Positions 1-9,627 are shown, counted from the first letter of the stretch. The stretch: 64,000 nt of DNA from Lacisediminihabitans profunda (GCF_008040105.1 NZ_VRMG01000003.1:1-64000); one strand, 5' to 3'. The notes: generated from the letters alone by a model not told the origin. A program made the numbers and translations.

Positions 1-215
1 AGCCGCCGGTTCTCCTCGACCACGTCCGACGTGACGCCGGGCCTTGCGCCCGCGTCGACCTCGTAACGGCGCTGCCACACCCGCAACGTCTCGGGACTCA
101 TCCCCAGCAGCCCTGCCACATGCCGGATCGCCGTCATCTGATTCGGGTGATCCACCCGCGCCTCACCGAGCATCCTCAGAGCCCGCTCACGCATCTCAGT
201 CGTATATCTAGCCAT
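1..215 (-). CDS. IS3-family transposase OrfA, partial
   Basis: The minus strand reads from an ATG at 215 (or an in-frame ATG at 224) into the left edge. It begins MARYTTEMRERALRMLGEA and continues with a helix-turn-helix of the type GLLGMSPETLRVWQRRYEVD. This is the OrfA half of an IS3-family transposase, which binds the terminal inverted repeats. The OrfB catalytic half would lie outside the window. About 35 bases upstream of the start begin the cut remains of another OrfA, so this element probably inserted into that one. Confidence 0.8.
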   Translation of the reverse strand, partial: MARYTTEMRERALRMLGEARVDHPNQMTAIRHVAGLLGMSPETLRVWQRRYEVDAGARPGVTSDVVEENRR

Positions 216-257
216 CAGTTCCATCCTTGATCAAAAGACGGAACTAAACCCAGGCCG

Positions 258-419
258 AATCAACCAGCCGCGCAGCGTGTCCGGGTTGACCCCGACCCGC
301 TGCCCGATCCGGAGCACTACCTGGTTGAGCGACAGGTCCCCATCCTGCGCTCGGGCTTCCTGCACGAGCCGAATGGCCCTCTCCCGCAACTCCGGCGGGT
401 ACTTCCTCGGTGCTGGCAT
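258..419 (-). pseudogene. IS3-family OrfA N-terminal fragment, truncated
   Basis: From an ATG at 419 the minus strand reads MPAPRKYPPELRERAIRLV and then a helix-turn-helix ending VGVNPDTLRGW, a standard actinobacterial OrfA N-terminus of about 53 residues. Family resemblance stops near 258, where the frame runs into what looks like the end of the neighbouring IS element. The second half of OrfA and all of OrfB are missing. I infer a relic broken by the element at the left edge of the window. Confidence 0.7.
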
Positions 420-455
420 AATCATCATCCTTCGCGGAATCAGACCCTCCATCAA

Positions 456-1327
456 CCCCGGGGCGATTCACTGCTGCGCCACCAATGATCGCCGACACGA
501 GGTTCAATCCGATACCTATGGCCCACTCCATCTGTGCAGCCTAGCGAGGAGCCCTCAACAGTGAACAGGCACCCCGCCCTGGGCCCAACCCACCCACCAC
601 TGACCTGTCCGTCTATTTCCTGTGCGTACCAGCCTATTTCCCGTGCGTTCCAGCCGAGGAATCTCCGAGAGCTAAGTGAACTCGGCCCTGAAGATGCGGG
701 AATTGCGGAGTCGGGGCTGTGGTCACGTTGTCGGTGACTGTGCGTACGCCTTTACCTCTGGCTCACACACCTGCTGGCGGAGTCCCGAAATGGGGGTACA
801 ACAGAAGTCCCCCTTAATGTGGACGTAGAGTATTCTGTAAAGAGTTCCGAAGCGCTCCACCCAGGTCAGCCCGGAACTAGACGTTCGAGAGACCGAGACG
901 TAACCCCCGAATCGCGGATCGCTACTACCTCGAAATAGTCCGTATGTGGATAGGAACCCGAAACCCGTCCACACATTGGAATCGCCCAGCGACCCGTCGC
1001 CGGGCGATTCCTACGTTAACCCGGGTCAAGTCCCGGGGTGTGGTGTAACTCGTGGCCCTTCGGTTTTAGGCGCTGAGCGCCATGATCGTCTCGGTGTCCA
1101 TCTCGTTTCGGGTATCGGCGATGGTGCGAATGCGGGAGCGGGAGCGGGCGGGGGCGCGGATGTCAACGTGACCTGTAGTGGGGCCGTTAGTCGCTGACTT
1201 CGGGCCACTGAGCCAGGGCAGCACGCCTGATGATCGTCAGCGGTGCCGGCGTCGATCACGATGAGGAATCTCCCGGGGATGAAGGGGCGGGACATTTAGG
1301 ATTCAAGGAGGTCACAGATTTCGTGAC
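456..1327. other. Gene-free stretch with a 21-bp tandem repeat
   Basis: No convincing reading frame, Shine-Dalgarno-supported start or RNA gene was seen. At 613-654 a 21-bp unit beginning CTATTTCC and ending CCAGC occurs twice in tandem with two mismatches. Repeated short motifs of this kind are found at the ends of some transposons, but I could not assign it to one. Confidence 0.5.
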
Positions 1328-1975
1328 ATGTGCACCACTGATCAAAGGCGAAACGTGAAACATATTGTGCCTGCAGTTCGGCTGGCTGTCGCACTGCTGG
1401 GCATAGCGGCGATCGTGTCGACCTTCTTCGACACGGCCACTCGCGCGACGATCAACCCGTTCAACTTCTTCGGGTTTTTTACCATGCAAAGCAACATCAT
1501 GCTGGTCATCGTGCTACTGGTCGCCGCACTCGTTTCCTTCTCCGGAAAAGCTCAGTCCCGATGGTTGGAGTTGGCGCGCGGATGCGCAACAACCTACATA
1601 GTCATCACCGGAGCCGTATACAACGTGCTGCTGGCCGGACTTGAAGGGGGCGTTTCCCTGGCATGGGCTAACACCGTGCTGCACGTAATCCTGCCCGTCT
1701 ACGCCGCCTTCGATTGGATGCTCTTCAGCGACCGCAGTTCCCTCCCATGGAACAAGATTTGGGTCTCGCTCGTCTACCCAATCGTGTGGATCATCGTCGT
1801 CCTGATCCGCGGGGCAACCGACGGATGGGTGCCCTACCCGTTCCTGAACCCTGCACAAGGCTACGGCGTCGTCGCACTCTACGCGTTGGCCATCGCGGTT
1901 GCCACTGTCGTGTTCGCCGCAAGCATCTGGGCCGTCAGTCGAATGCATCTCCTCGGCATCCCCGCGCTCACCTAA
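1328..1975 (+). CDS. Pr6Pr-like integral membrane protein
   Basis: A 215-residue protein with about six hydrophobic segments: around residues 16-34, 48-70, 85-105, 113-132, 144-162 and 180-203. It carries the motif NPFNFFGFFTMQSNIML and a later FLNPAQGYG. These resemble the Pr6Pr family of actinobacterial six-helix membrane proteins, whose function is unknown. The start is uncertain: the ATG at 1328 has an AAGGAGG about 17 bases upstream, which is too far, and a GTG a few codons later is possible. It stands alone between relics. Confidence 0.6.
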   Translation: MCTTDQRRNVKHIVPAVRLAVALLGIAAIVSTFFDTATRATINPFNFFGFFTMQSNIMLVIVLLVAALVSFSGKAQSRWLELARGCATTYIVITGAVYNVLLAGLEGGVSLAWANTVLHVILPVYAAFDWMLFSDRSSLPWNKIWVSLVYPIVWIIVVLIRGATDGWVPYPFLNPAQGYGVVALYALAIAVATVVFAASIWAVSRMHLLGIPALT

Positions 1976-2457
1976 CGACACTTCCCGCCGCACACCTGCA
2001 CCGATATGCACACCGATAACGGTGACAAGAATTGAGACAGGCAGCGGGTTGGAAAGGGCACGAACCTTCTCCACAAGCGGGGGGCCAGCGCGACAGGTTC
2101 CAGCGATCGTCGTTAGTCTCGCCGTTCGCGATGGCTTCAATCCAGTCAGTGGCTTCGTCTGAAAGATATAACCCGCTTGGCCCGCTCTCGCAAACCCACC
2201 ATGCCTCTTGAGTCACTACACGTCCTGCCGCCGCGATTTGCCTCGCAACGTCCGCTGAGACGGCGCCCCTCAACCTCGGGTGAGAACCAGAGAGGAGCGT
2301 TAGACGATTCCGACCGCCCTTGACTCTGTACTGGCCAGACGTCGAGGATCCTCGCTACACCGGCGATCAAACGATCCTCATCGACCTCGGCCCTGACGGC
2401 CAACCACCTACGACGATCAGGATCCAACGGAGATCGGCTTACACTGGGGATCCGTTT
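1968..2457 (-). pseudogene. Frameshifted hypothetical protein
   Basis: Two overlapping minus-strand frames each look coding, and together they read like one protein. The first reads LDPDRRRWLAVRAEVDED and on to ARILDVWPVQ. The second continues as GRNRLTLLSGSHPRLRG, then SADVARQIAAAGRVV and EATDWIEAIANGETNDD. They join near 2335 only with a one-base shift. The tail below about 2075 becomes cysteine- and arginine-rich and is probably not native. I do not recognise the family. Confidence 0.35.
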
Positions 2458-2576
2458 GGTGGAGGACCTAGGAAATCAAACCTAGCGTGACGCCTCAACA
2501 AGCGTGTCCCCCAAGCAGCCCTCAATAATGGCGGACGAGCGTTGCGAATGTGTTGATTCGGACACGGTGCGCCGCC

Positions 2577-2996
2577 TCACAATGGTGACAGAATTAGGCG
2601 CAACCCCTCGCTCCAACTACTGACGAGGTGAGGGGTTAGATCATCGCCGCGGCGAACAATCAGTCGCGGTGAAGTCCTCCGGGAATAGGCATGGCTTCTT
2701 GCAAGTGAGCCACGTCGCGTGAACGACTCATCGAGCACCGCCCATACATCCGTGGTCGTCACTCGCAAATGGAATGGCACACGCATCCCATTGATGTAGA
2801 TCTCTGCATCCGAACCGGGAAAGTCATCGGGCATCCAGAAACCATACCGCCAGCCCTGAACGGGCAAACAGGGTACTTGGTCCCACGCATCAAAGACACG
2901 TTCGAGGTGGCTCGCTATCTCGGGCACTCGGGTAGAGCTTCTGGCGCGCATGAACGACCACGTGTATCCGACCGACCCCAACGCCGTCGCGGACAA
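2577..2996 (-). CDS. Hypothetical protein, uncertain
   Basis: An open frame of 139 codons whose middle looks protein-like (WRYGFWMPDDFPGSDAEI followed by NGMRVPFHLRVTTTDVW). There is no clear ribosome binding site, no recognised domain and no operon partner. The surrounding DNA is eroded, so it may be a relic. A short plus-strand stretch at 2949-3024 (MNDHVYPTDPNAVADKFERF, then a stop) also looks like the tail of a protein, which weakens the case. Confidence 0.25.
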   Translation of the reverse strand: MSATALGSVGYTWSFMRARSSTRVPEIASHLERVFDAWDQVPCLPVQGWRYGFWMPDDFPGSDAEIYINGMRVPFHLRVTTTDVWAVLDESFTRRGSLARSHAYSRRTSPRLIVRRGDDLTPHLVSSWSEGLRLILSPL

Positions 2997-3330
2997 GTTC
3001 GAACGGTTCGTCGCCGAGGGCTAGGTGCTCTCTAGATGGCGGGCCCGGTCTTCGCGAGCTTCGACCTCATGGCGGCCGGTTTGACGCCACGCCGCGAGCA
3101 GTCTTGAATTCAGGGATGGAGGACTGGACTTCGGAGAATGACGTCCACAACGTCAGAGGTAATTCCGCGGATGCCCGGCTGGCCGCCCTGTCGCCTGCAA
3201 CCCCCGGCTGAAGCCGGCCGCAACGTGTCGCCGGCGGCCCTGGTGAACCAGACGGTCTAGACTCGCGGCAGCGGCGGCGGGGGTACAAGATGGTCCACCC
3301 GCAGATGAGTCGTGGGAGTGGGGGCACACA
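2997..3330. other. Intergenic, nothing recognised
   Basis: Apart from the last few plus-strand codons of a possible protein tail ending at 3024, no gene, hairpin with a T-run or repeat was seen ahead of the SGNH-GAF gene. Confidence 0.4.
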
Positions 3331-4578
3331 ATGCCAGTTCACATCAGCGACTTCTTCGTCCGTCCCGTCATCCTTGGTTGGCTTCTCTCCGTTTGGCAGA
3401 AGTGGCTGGCGTTGGCTCGGCCGATCGATGAGCCGCACGTCCGGACGATCGGTGTCGACCCCGACCGCATTCTGCTCATGGGCGACGCTCTCGCAGTCGG
3501 CTACGGAGTCTCGTCGTGGGACCGCTCGCTCGGCGGACACCTCGCGCGAGAGGTGAGCGCCCACACCGACCGGGCAACGGACGTGGAAATCGTCGGCAAC
3601 GCGTCCCTCAACGCCGTCGGCTGCCTGCGAGCTCTTCGCGGCCGTGACCTTGGCCTACTGGATGCGATCATCACGACCATCGGCGTCAACGAGGCTCTCC
3701 AGCTCGTGCCCGTCTTCCTCTGGCGTCGCCGGCTGGCCCGGCTGTTCGCCTTCGTGGACCAGGAGACTCCGGTGAGCCTTCTGTTGTTCGTCGTCGCGGT
3801 GCCGCCGACTGGGCTTCTGTCCCGACTGCCCGACTTCGTGCTCGGCCCCACGTCTCGTCACGCCCGACGACTCAACGAGGTGACCAGGCGCGCCTGCGAC
3901 GGCCACGACCGGATCACCTTCATCCCGTTCGACCCGCCACTGCCGGAATCCGTCGACCGGGAACTCGCCGAGACCGACGTCTACGCGACGAGCGAGACCT
4001 ATCGGGAGTGGGCGTCCCTCATCGCGCCGCTCGTGGTGGAGGGGTTTGTTCCGGCTGCGAGTTCCATCCGATTCGTGCAACGGAACGAAACCCTCCGACA
4101 AGAGGCGCTCGACGCTCTCGGCATCCTCGACACTCCGAACGAAGGACGCTTCGACGCGATCGTGAAGCGGGCCCAAGAAGCGTTCGGCACCGACGCGGCG
4201 GCGATCACCCTGATCGACCACGACCGCCAATGGTTCAAATCCGTCATCGGGATGCCGCCGGTCGAAGTGCCACGCGCCCTCTCGTTCTGCAGCACCACGA
4301 TCGCACGCACAGACCAGTTCACGATCGAGGACACCGCGGCAGACCCGGTGTTCAAGACGCATCCGTTCGTCGTCGGGGGGCCGAAGGTGCGCTTCTACGC
4401 CGGCGTGGCCATCGAGACCAGTGACGGGCAGCGACTCGGGGCGCTCTGCATTGTCGACACCCGGCCGCGCAAGTTCTCCCGGGCGGACGCGGCATTGCTT
4501 CGCGACCTCGCCCGGCAGGTGCAGGAGGAAATGATGAACGGCCCGGCGAAAACGAAGAAGCACGCGCCCCACGCCTGA
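3331..4578 (+). CDS. SGNH-fold protein fused to a GAF domain; SGNH serine absent
   Basis: A 415-residue two-domain protein. After a hydrophobic N-terminal helix (about 8-28), residues 45-240 have the layout of an actinobacterial SGNH/GDSL hydrolase: RILLMGDALAVGYGV at block I and TIGVNEAL at block III. Block I reads GDA (51-53) where the family has GDS, so the nucleophile is missing, and the Asp/His pair of block V is not evident. Residues about 255-400 form a GAF sensor domain (DALGILDTPNEGRFD, then DRQWFKS, SFCSTTI, GALCIVDTRPR) of the type found in signalling proteins. It may bind a ligand rather than hydrolyse one. Two single-domain SGNH relatives lie at 13.8 and 24.4 kb. Confidence 0.7.
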   Translation: MPVHISDFFVRPVILGWLLSVWQKWLALARPIDEPHVRTIGVDPDRILLMGDALAVGYGVSSWDRSLGGHLAREVSAHTDRATDVEIVGNASLNAVGCLRALRGRDLGLLDAIITTIGVNEALQLVPVFLWRRRLARLFAFVDQETPVSLLLFVVAVPPTGLLSRLPDFVLGPTSRHARRLNEVTRRACDGHDRITFIPFDPPLPESVDRELAETDVYATSETYREWASLIAPLVVEGFVPAASSIRFVQRNETLRQEALDALGILDTPNEGRFDAIVKRAQEAFGTDAAAITLIDHDRQWFKSVIGMPPVEVPRALSFCSTTIARTDQFTIEDTAADPVFKTHPFVVGGPKVRFYAGVAIETSDGQRLGALCIVDTRPRKFSRADAALLRDLARQVQEEMMNGPAKTKKHAPHA

Positions 4579-4906
4579 CCTGCGCACACGAATCCTTGTC
4601 GGAGGCGGTTGCTACCGTCGGGCCTTTCATAGAAGCGACCGTTCTCACGAAGCCAATACCGCTGGCCGACCGCGGAAACCTGCTAATGAAAACCGCCGGA
4701 AACACCGTTATCGAGAAAGACCCTCCGCCGTCGATCTGGCCCAGTCTGCCGCGAGGGGTTCTCCCGTGACCAGGTCTATGTGCCGAGTCGTAAGGCTGGT
4801 TGCGAGCAGATTGGGTTGACTACCGCGACAGACCACGAAGTGCGTCCGCTGTTACCGAATCCGAGGAGTGACGCTGCGCTAACGGCCGAACCCACGGGTT
4901 GACTGA
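4579..4906. other. Intergenic, nothing recognised
   Basis: No coding frame, RNA gene or clear repeat was seen between the convergent SGNH-GAF gene and the small protein gene. Confidence 0.4.
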
Positions 4907-5158
4907 CTAGGCACCGTTATGACTGTCTTGTGGTCCGTCGCTCTCGATCGCAATGGGAAGCGATCCGCTGAACCCGAAAACAAGGTCGTTGCCGTTCGCC
5001 AGACGAACGACCCCGAGGACCATGTTCGTCGGCACTTTAGTGTTCGCGACTATCTCTCGCCCGGTCGTCAGCGCCTCATCAATACGGCTGACAATATTCT
5101 CCGCCCCGTTGCTTGCTTCGAGTTCGAATGACTGACCGGCATAGTGAAGTTTCGGCAT
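4907..5158 (-). CDS. Small conserved-looking protein, unknown function
   Basis: An 83-residue protein beginning MPKLHYAGQSFELEASNG and ending in a hydrophobic stretch LVFGFSGSLPIAI. An AAGGGAG lies about eight bases before the ATG, so the start is well supported. The short beta-rich layout (Y-x-G-x-x-F-E) is faintly like the small proteins at 16.1 and 19.7 kb, but the match is too weak to claim homology. No known domain was recognised. Confidence 0.55.
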   Translation of the reverse strand: MPKLHYAGQSFELEASNGAENIVSRIDEALTTGREIVANTKVPTNMVLGVVRLANGNDLVFGFSGSLPIAIESDGPQDSHNGA

Positions 5159-5253
5159 GATCGACTCCCTTGTTGATCGTCTGAGCCTAACCTCGCGGCG
5201 GCCTATTCGTGCCTTTTCGCGGAACCGGAACGACGCCGCAGCAAGGCGGAGCC

Positions 5254-5549
5254 TGACCCGCTTTCCCGGACACCTTGGTCCTGTCTTGGTATTCCGGAAT
5301 GGGTGGTTGGGAGAATGTGGCTACATCTGAGAGGGGAGTCGTCACATGCCCCGTCCGTATCCGGCCGAGTTCCGTGAGCGCGCGCTTGAACTCGTGCGCT
5401 CTGGTCGGACCGTGGTAGAGACTGCGGAGTTGCTTGGGATCGCGCAGTCCTGCCTATACCGATGGAAGCAGCTGGACCTTGTCGACCGGGGGCTCAAGCC
5501 TGATAGTGCGCGCGTCGAGTCTCGCACTCTTGCGGTGGCGAAAGCTCGG
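5254..5549 (+). mobile_element. IS3-family element, left end only
   Basis: The left inverted repeat starts TGACCCGCTTTCCCGG at 5254 and matches, inverted, the right end at 33749. OrfA starts at 5346 (MPRPYPAEFRERALELV). Apart from rare single-base differences the sequence is the same as the copy at 30832-31105, up to the shared AAAGCTCGG, then abruptly becomes part of an unrelated cation-transporter fragment. Only about 295 bp of the element remain, so it cannot move on its own. Confidence 0.85.
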
Positions 5550-5904
5550 TGTCGGCGTGCTTGGCTATTTGGCCTACACGGCATCGTCCGCCGCCCTGCT
5601 CGGTTTCGGCCTTGACAGCCTCCTCGAAGTTGGTGCGAGCCTTGTGGCGGTGTGGGAGCTGTCCGGCTCCGACGACGCGCGGCGGGCGATCGCATTGCTC
5701 CTCCTCGGAGGCGCTTACGTTGGCCTCGGTACCTACCTGCTCGCCGTTTCTCTTGTTGCGCTCGTCGCCGGGGATGCGGAGTTCATTCGTCGTCCCATCA
5801 GGGGAAGTGTCGAGCACTCTCGGCCGCCCGAGTCGTTCGACGGTTTCGCGAACGAGGTCGAGGCCAATGCCGATCCGGATCTGGGTGGTCGCCCAAGGGA
5901 TTAA
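5549..5904 (+). pseudogene. Cation diffusion facilitator-like fragment fused to the IS3 end
   Basis: Directly after the IS3 break the plus strand encodes membrane-protein sequence: GYLAYTASSAALLGFGLDS, LLEVGASLVAVWELSG, then ARRAIALLLLGGAYVGLG. This resembles the second and third transmembrane segments of CDF cation-efflux proteins, where the sequence GFGLDSLIE is typical. The true N-terminus is missing and the last 45 residues do not look native. The fragment covers about 80 of roughly 300 family residues. I infer that IS-mediated rearrangement removed the rest. Confidence 0.55.
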
Positions 5905-6081
5905 CCAGATGGCAACCTCGCGTCCACCGGCCTTTCGCCCCCCCCTTGAGGGGTAGGTCGTCTCGTCTGGCTACGGTGGGCGTCGGTACCGCGCGGGCGA
6001 TGGTCCGGCCCTCGATGGGGCGGCGAACGCGCCCGGCGGGGGAGTCCATGCGATGGCACCGAAACCGGAAGGTCTAATTCC

Positions 6082-7734
6082 ATGAAGTCAACCCACAAGA
6101 TCGCGCACGCAACCGCGGCGATTCTCAGCGCGACGTTACTGGCGGCTGCCGCGGTGACGCCTGCCATCGCCGACGATGGCGGCGGGAAGCACTCCAAGCA
6201 TGTCCTGCTGCTCTCGGTAGACGGGCTGCATCAGAAGGACCTCGATTGGTACGTCCGCGCGCATCCGACCTCGGCGTTGGCCGAGATTGTGGCACGGGGA
6301 ACCAGCTATACACACGCGCAGACTCCGGTGCCATCAGATTCGTTTCCCGGCCTCATCGGGCAGGTGACGGGTGGAAACCCAGGCACCACCGGTATCTACT
6401 ACGACGACACCTACAATCGTGCGGTGCTCCCCGCCGGAACCACGAATTGCTCAACAGCCAAGCCCGGGGCGGAAGTCGCGTTCACCGAGTCGGCCGATAA
6501 GAACCCGGACGCGCTCGACGCCGGTGCGGGCCTCAGCGGCCTGCCAGGCAGCATCCTGTCGATGACCGGCCAGCCGCAGAGCCTCCCGGACCCGGCCGCC
6601 CTTCCCGTCGATCCGGCCACCTGCACTCCGATATACCCGCACCAGTACCTGAAGGTGAATACCATCTTCGAGGTCGCCAAGAGCGCGGGCCTCACGACCG
6701 CCTGGTCGGACAAGCACCCGGCCTACGAGATTCTCAACGGCTCATCGGGCAAGGGCGTCGATGATCTCTTCACCCCCGAAATCAACAGCCAGGCAGCCGC
6801 GCCCTACAGCGCGGGGGACTGGACCAAGGACAACGCGGCCACCCAGCAGTACGACGGCTACAAGGTGCAGGCGGTGTTGAACGAGATCGGTGGGAAGGAT
6901 CACTCCGGATCCACCGCTCAACCTGTGCCGGCGATCTTCGGGATGAACTTCCAGTCCGTATCGACCGCCCAGAAGCTTCCGACCTCGCACGGTCTGACCG
7001 GCGGCTACCTCCCGGGCGGCGCAGTCCCCGGCCCGCTCCTGAGCAAGGCCCTCGACTTCGTGAACGCGTCGGTGGCCAAGCTGGATGCCGCGATCACCGC
7101 CGACGGCCTAGCCAAGTCGACGACGATCATTCTGTCGGCCAAGCACGGGCAGTCGCCGATGGACCCCGGCGCCCTCACGCGCGTCCCGGACGGCCCCATC
7201 ATCGACGGCCTGAACGCGGCGTGGAAGTCCACCCATCCGACGAGGCCGGATCTGGTCGCCTTCGCCACGGACGACGACATCATGCAGTTGTGGCTGTCCG
7301 ATCATTCCCAGGTCGCCGCCGAATTCGCCAAGGGCTACCTGGCCACGCACTCCGCCGCCGCGAACGACATCACCGGTGCCGCGAAGAGCACGCCTTCATC
7401 CGGGCTCGGCACGATCTACGCTGGTGCCGCCGTGGCCTCCTATTTCGGCACGACTGCCGCGGACTCGCGCTACCCGGACATCCTTGGCATCGCTAGCTCC
7501 GGAGTGGTCTACACCGGCGGAAAAGCCAAGATCGCCGAACATGGCGGGGCGAGCGCTGATGATCGCGATGTGCCTCTGATAGTCGCCGGTCTCCGCACAG
7601 AACACCGCAAGACGATCGCGTCACCCGTGGAGACCACACAGATCGCGCCGACCATCCTCAAGCTGCTCGGGCTCAACCCGAAGGCCCTCCGGGCCGTGCA
7701 GATCGAGGGAACACGGGTCCTGCCGCAGCATTGA
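6082..7734 (+). CDS. Secreted alkaline-phosphatase-superfamily hydrolase
   Basis: A 550-residue protein with a Sec signal peptide (MKSTHKIAHATAAILS and a hydrophobic core, likely cleaved after about residue 30 near TPAIADD). It has the type I phosphodiesterase/nucleotide pyrophosphatase layout: metal-binding LLLSVDGLHQKDL near 43-55, the nucleophile region TPVPSDSFPGLIGQVTGG, an internal SDKHPAYE, ILSAKHGQSP and a late IAEHGGASADDRDVPLIVAG. It should hydrolyse phosphomonoesters or phosphodiesters outside the membrane; the substrate cannot be told. A GGAAGG sits about eight bases before the ATG. It appears intact and stands alone between relics. Confidence 0.85.
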   Translation: MKSTHKIAHATAAILSATLLAAAAVTPAIADDGGGKHSKHVLLLSVDGLHQKDLDWYVRAHPTSALAEIVARGTSYTHAQTPVPSDSFPGLIGQVTGGNPGTTGIYYDDTYNRAVLPAGTTNCSTAKPGAEVAFTESADKNPDALDAGAGLSGLPGSILSMTGQPQSLPDPAALPVDPATCTPIYPHQYLKVNTIFEVAKSAGLTTAWSDKHPAYEILNGSSGKGVDDLFTPEINSQAAAPYSAGDWTKDNAATQQYDGYKVQAVLNEIGGKDHSGSTAQPVPAIFGMNFQSVSTAQKLPTSHGLTGGYLPGGAVPGPLLSKALDFVNASVAKLDAAITADGLAKSTTIILSAKHGQSPMDPGALTRVPDGPIIDGLNAAWKSTHPTRPDLVAFATDDDIMQLWLSDHSQVAAEFAKGYLATHSAAANDITGAAKSTPSSGLGTIYAGAAVASYFGTTAADSRYPDILGIASSGVVYTGGKAKIAEHGGASADDRDVPLIVAGLRTEHRKTIASPVETTQIAPTILKLLGLNPKALRAVQIEGTRVLPQH

Positions 7735-7769
7735 TCGAGCGACGAGCACCCCGCCGCCGCTCTGGTGGC

Positions 7770-8217
7770 GGGGTGGTCGGGCCGTCGTTCGCATTCGCCC
7801 GTACGCATGATCCCCGCGTTGCGGTCTGCGAACGGGCACCGATTTGGCGCGCCCAGGGTGACGCACGGCACCGATCAGGGGGTTCAGCAGCAGGGATATC
7901 AGCGACCCGCGCCAATCATCACGCGTCTCACGGCTCATCCCTACAATCACCAGCCGACCGCCGGGACGAACGGCGGCCCGAGCCGCTCGAAGTGTCTCGG
8001 CGAGGGGAAGGTGATGGAGCACGGCAATGAACGTGACCAAGTCGTACGTGCCAACTGGCACACCGTGGAATGGTGTCTGAAGCACTCGGGCGCCTGCTAC
8101 GTGGGCGTCGAGGACCTCGATGGCCCATTCTGCCACAATGGTGTCGGCAAGAGAGCACGTTTCTGGCCCTGACGGGTTGCCTGGGGAAAAGTGGAAAACC
8201 GCCCAGTCGTCGTCCAT
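7770..8217 (-). pseudogene. SAM-dependent methyltransferase remnant
   Basis: The minus strand encodes the C-terminal half of a class I methyltransferase: VGTYDLVTFIAVLHHLPL, then AARAAVRPGGRLVIVG, and RGSLISLLLNPLIGAVRHPG. The glycine-rich SAM-binding motif I, which should lie upstream, is not present in frame, and the sequence after HPGRA no longer looks native. The end of the ORF also crosses the tail of the phosphatase gene on the other strand. I call it a decayed gene without function. Confidence 0.6.
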
Positions 8218-8551
8218 CGTGCCACTCGCTCCATCCGGAAATTACCGCGCCACCTTTGGTGAGCGTGACTACCGGCGCTACGGCCAAAGGAGGGGCGAGA
8301 CGGTCGCCGAACTTACTTTCCGTATAGCGCCGCTAGTCGAATGCAAAGAACTGTGATTCCCATCAGAACCGCAACCAGTCCCGAGCAACACACGACACAT
8401 GACCGCGGACCTTCGAGTGCCCCTGCGGCTCGCGCCGGTTCTCAGGCTTGTGCCACAACTTCGCTCCACCGACCGGCAAGCGCCACTCGTCCTGCATGCC
8501 AGGCGGACAGAAGTCCTTTCATGGCTGAGGTGACGAACGGGCTCATGCAAC
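8218..8551. other. Intergenic, nothing recognised
   Basis: No coherent reading frame on either strand and no obvious RNA structure. It lies between two gene relics. Confidence 0.4.
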
Positions 8552-8704
8552 AGCCAGATTGTGCGCCAGTTCCAAGCGAGCGGGGCCGACTATCGGCCGG
8601 TGCTCATTTCCCATGAGAATCCGACCAACATGGTTCTCGGCTCGACCAGCGTCCTGCTCACCGACTATTCAGCGATCTTCTTCGTTCTTCTCTCGACCGG
8701 GCGG
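8552..8704 (+). pseudogene. TagF/CDP-glycerol glycerophosphotransferase-like fragment
   Basis: About 50 plus-strand codons read GADYRPVLISHENPTNMVLG then [17 protein letters not shown]. This resembles the conserved segment of CDP-glycerol:poly(glycerophosphate) glycerophosphotransferases, in which an LxTDYSSxFFD motif follows a PTN block. Nothing else of this enzyme (usually 350 residues or more) is present. The fragment overlaps, antisense, the last codons of the SPFH gene. Confidence 0.45.
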
Positions 8705-9546
8705 ACAACAGAAACGTCAGGTTCAGCAGCGTCCTGGGAGGCGACAAGGGTCGCATGGGAGGCCCCTGGTGTGGCAGCGGCGGCTTCGCGGGCAAGGAAT
8801 GCGCCGAGTTCGCTGATCGTGCTCATCAGCGGAGCGGGGAATACGACCGTCGTGTTCTTGTCCACGCCAAGTTCGATGAGGGTTTGTAGGTTGCGGAGTT
8901 GGAGTGCCAATGGGTGCGCCATCATGGTGTCTGAGGCATCGCCGAGTGCCGCCGCTGCAAGCGATTCGCCTTCGGCGGCGATGATTTTTGCGCGCTTTTC
9001 CCGCTCTGCTTCGGCTTGGCGTGCCATGGCGCGTTTCATGCTCTCCGGCAGCTGGATGTCTTTGAGTTCGACGAGGGTGACTTCGATACCCCAGTCGATG
9101 GTGGTGACGTCGAGGATCTTGCGGATGTCGGCGTTGATGACGTCCGTTTCGGCGAGCATCTCATCGAGGGTGTGCTTGCCGACGACCTTCCGTAGCGTTG
9201 TTTGGGCGATCTGGTCGATCGCCGAGTACACGTTCTCGATCGCGACGACCGATTTCACCGCGTCGACGACTTTGAAGTATGCGACGGCGGAAATATCGAC
9301 GCTGACGTTATCTTTTGTGATGATGCCCTGGGACTGGATCGGCATCGTGATGATCCGAAGCGTCACCTTCCTGAGCCGGTCGATGACCGGGATGATCACA
9401 GCAAGCCCGGGTTTCTTCACTCCAACCACGCGGCCGAGCCTAAACAGCACACCCATCTCATATTGGTTGACGATGTGAATAGCCAAGATTAAGGCGATGA
9501 TCGCCACCACCGCGACCAGCACAATCGCCACCGTAAGTCCCGTCAT
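8665..9546 (-). CDS. SPFH/Band 7 (stomatin-like) membrane protein
   Basis: A 293-residue protein with one N-terminal membrane helix (about 5-26) and then a Band 7 domain: [50 protein letters not shown], and the helical [16 protein letters not shown]. This is the slipin type of SPFH protein, which forms oligomeric scaffolds in membrane microdomains. The NfeD-like membrane protein that often accompanies it is not adjacent. The last 13 or so codons ([13 protein letters not shown]) are read antisense through a TagF-like fragment, so the native C-terminus was probably replaced. Confidence 0.9.
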   Translation of the reverse strand: MTGLTVAIVLVAVVAIIALILAIHIVNQYEMGVLFRLGRVVGVKKPGLAVIIPVIDRLRKVTLRIITMPIQSQGIITKDNVSVDISAVAYFKVVDAVKSVVAIENVYSAIDQIAQTTLRKVVGKHTLDEMLAETDVINADIRKILDVTTIDWGIEVTLVELKDIQLPESMKRAMARQAEAEREKRAKIIAAEGESLAAAALGDASDTMMAHPLALQLRNLQTLIELGVDKNTTVVFPAPLMSTISELGAFLAREAAAATPGASHATLVASQDAAEPDVSVVRPVERRTKKIAE

Positions 9547-9627
9547 GAAACAACACCAGGCAGCATCATCGGTGTCGCAGTGGTCAGTTTCGTGGGCGGT
9601 AGCCGGTTCGGTTGCAGGAGGATCTCG

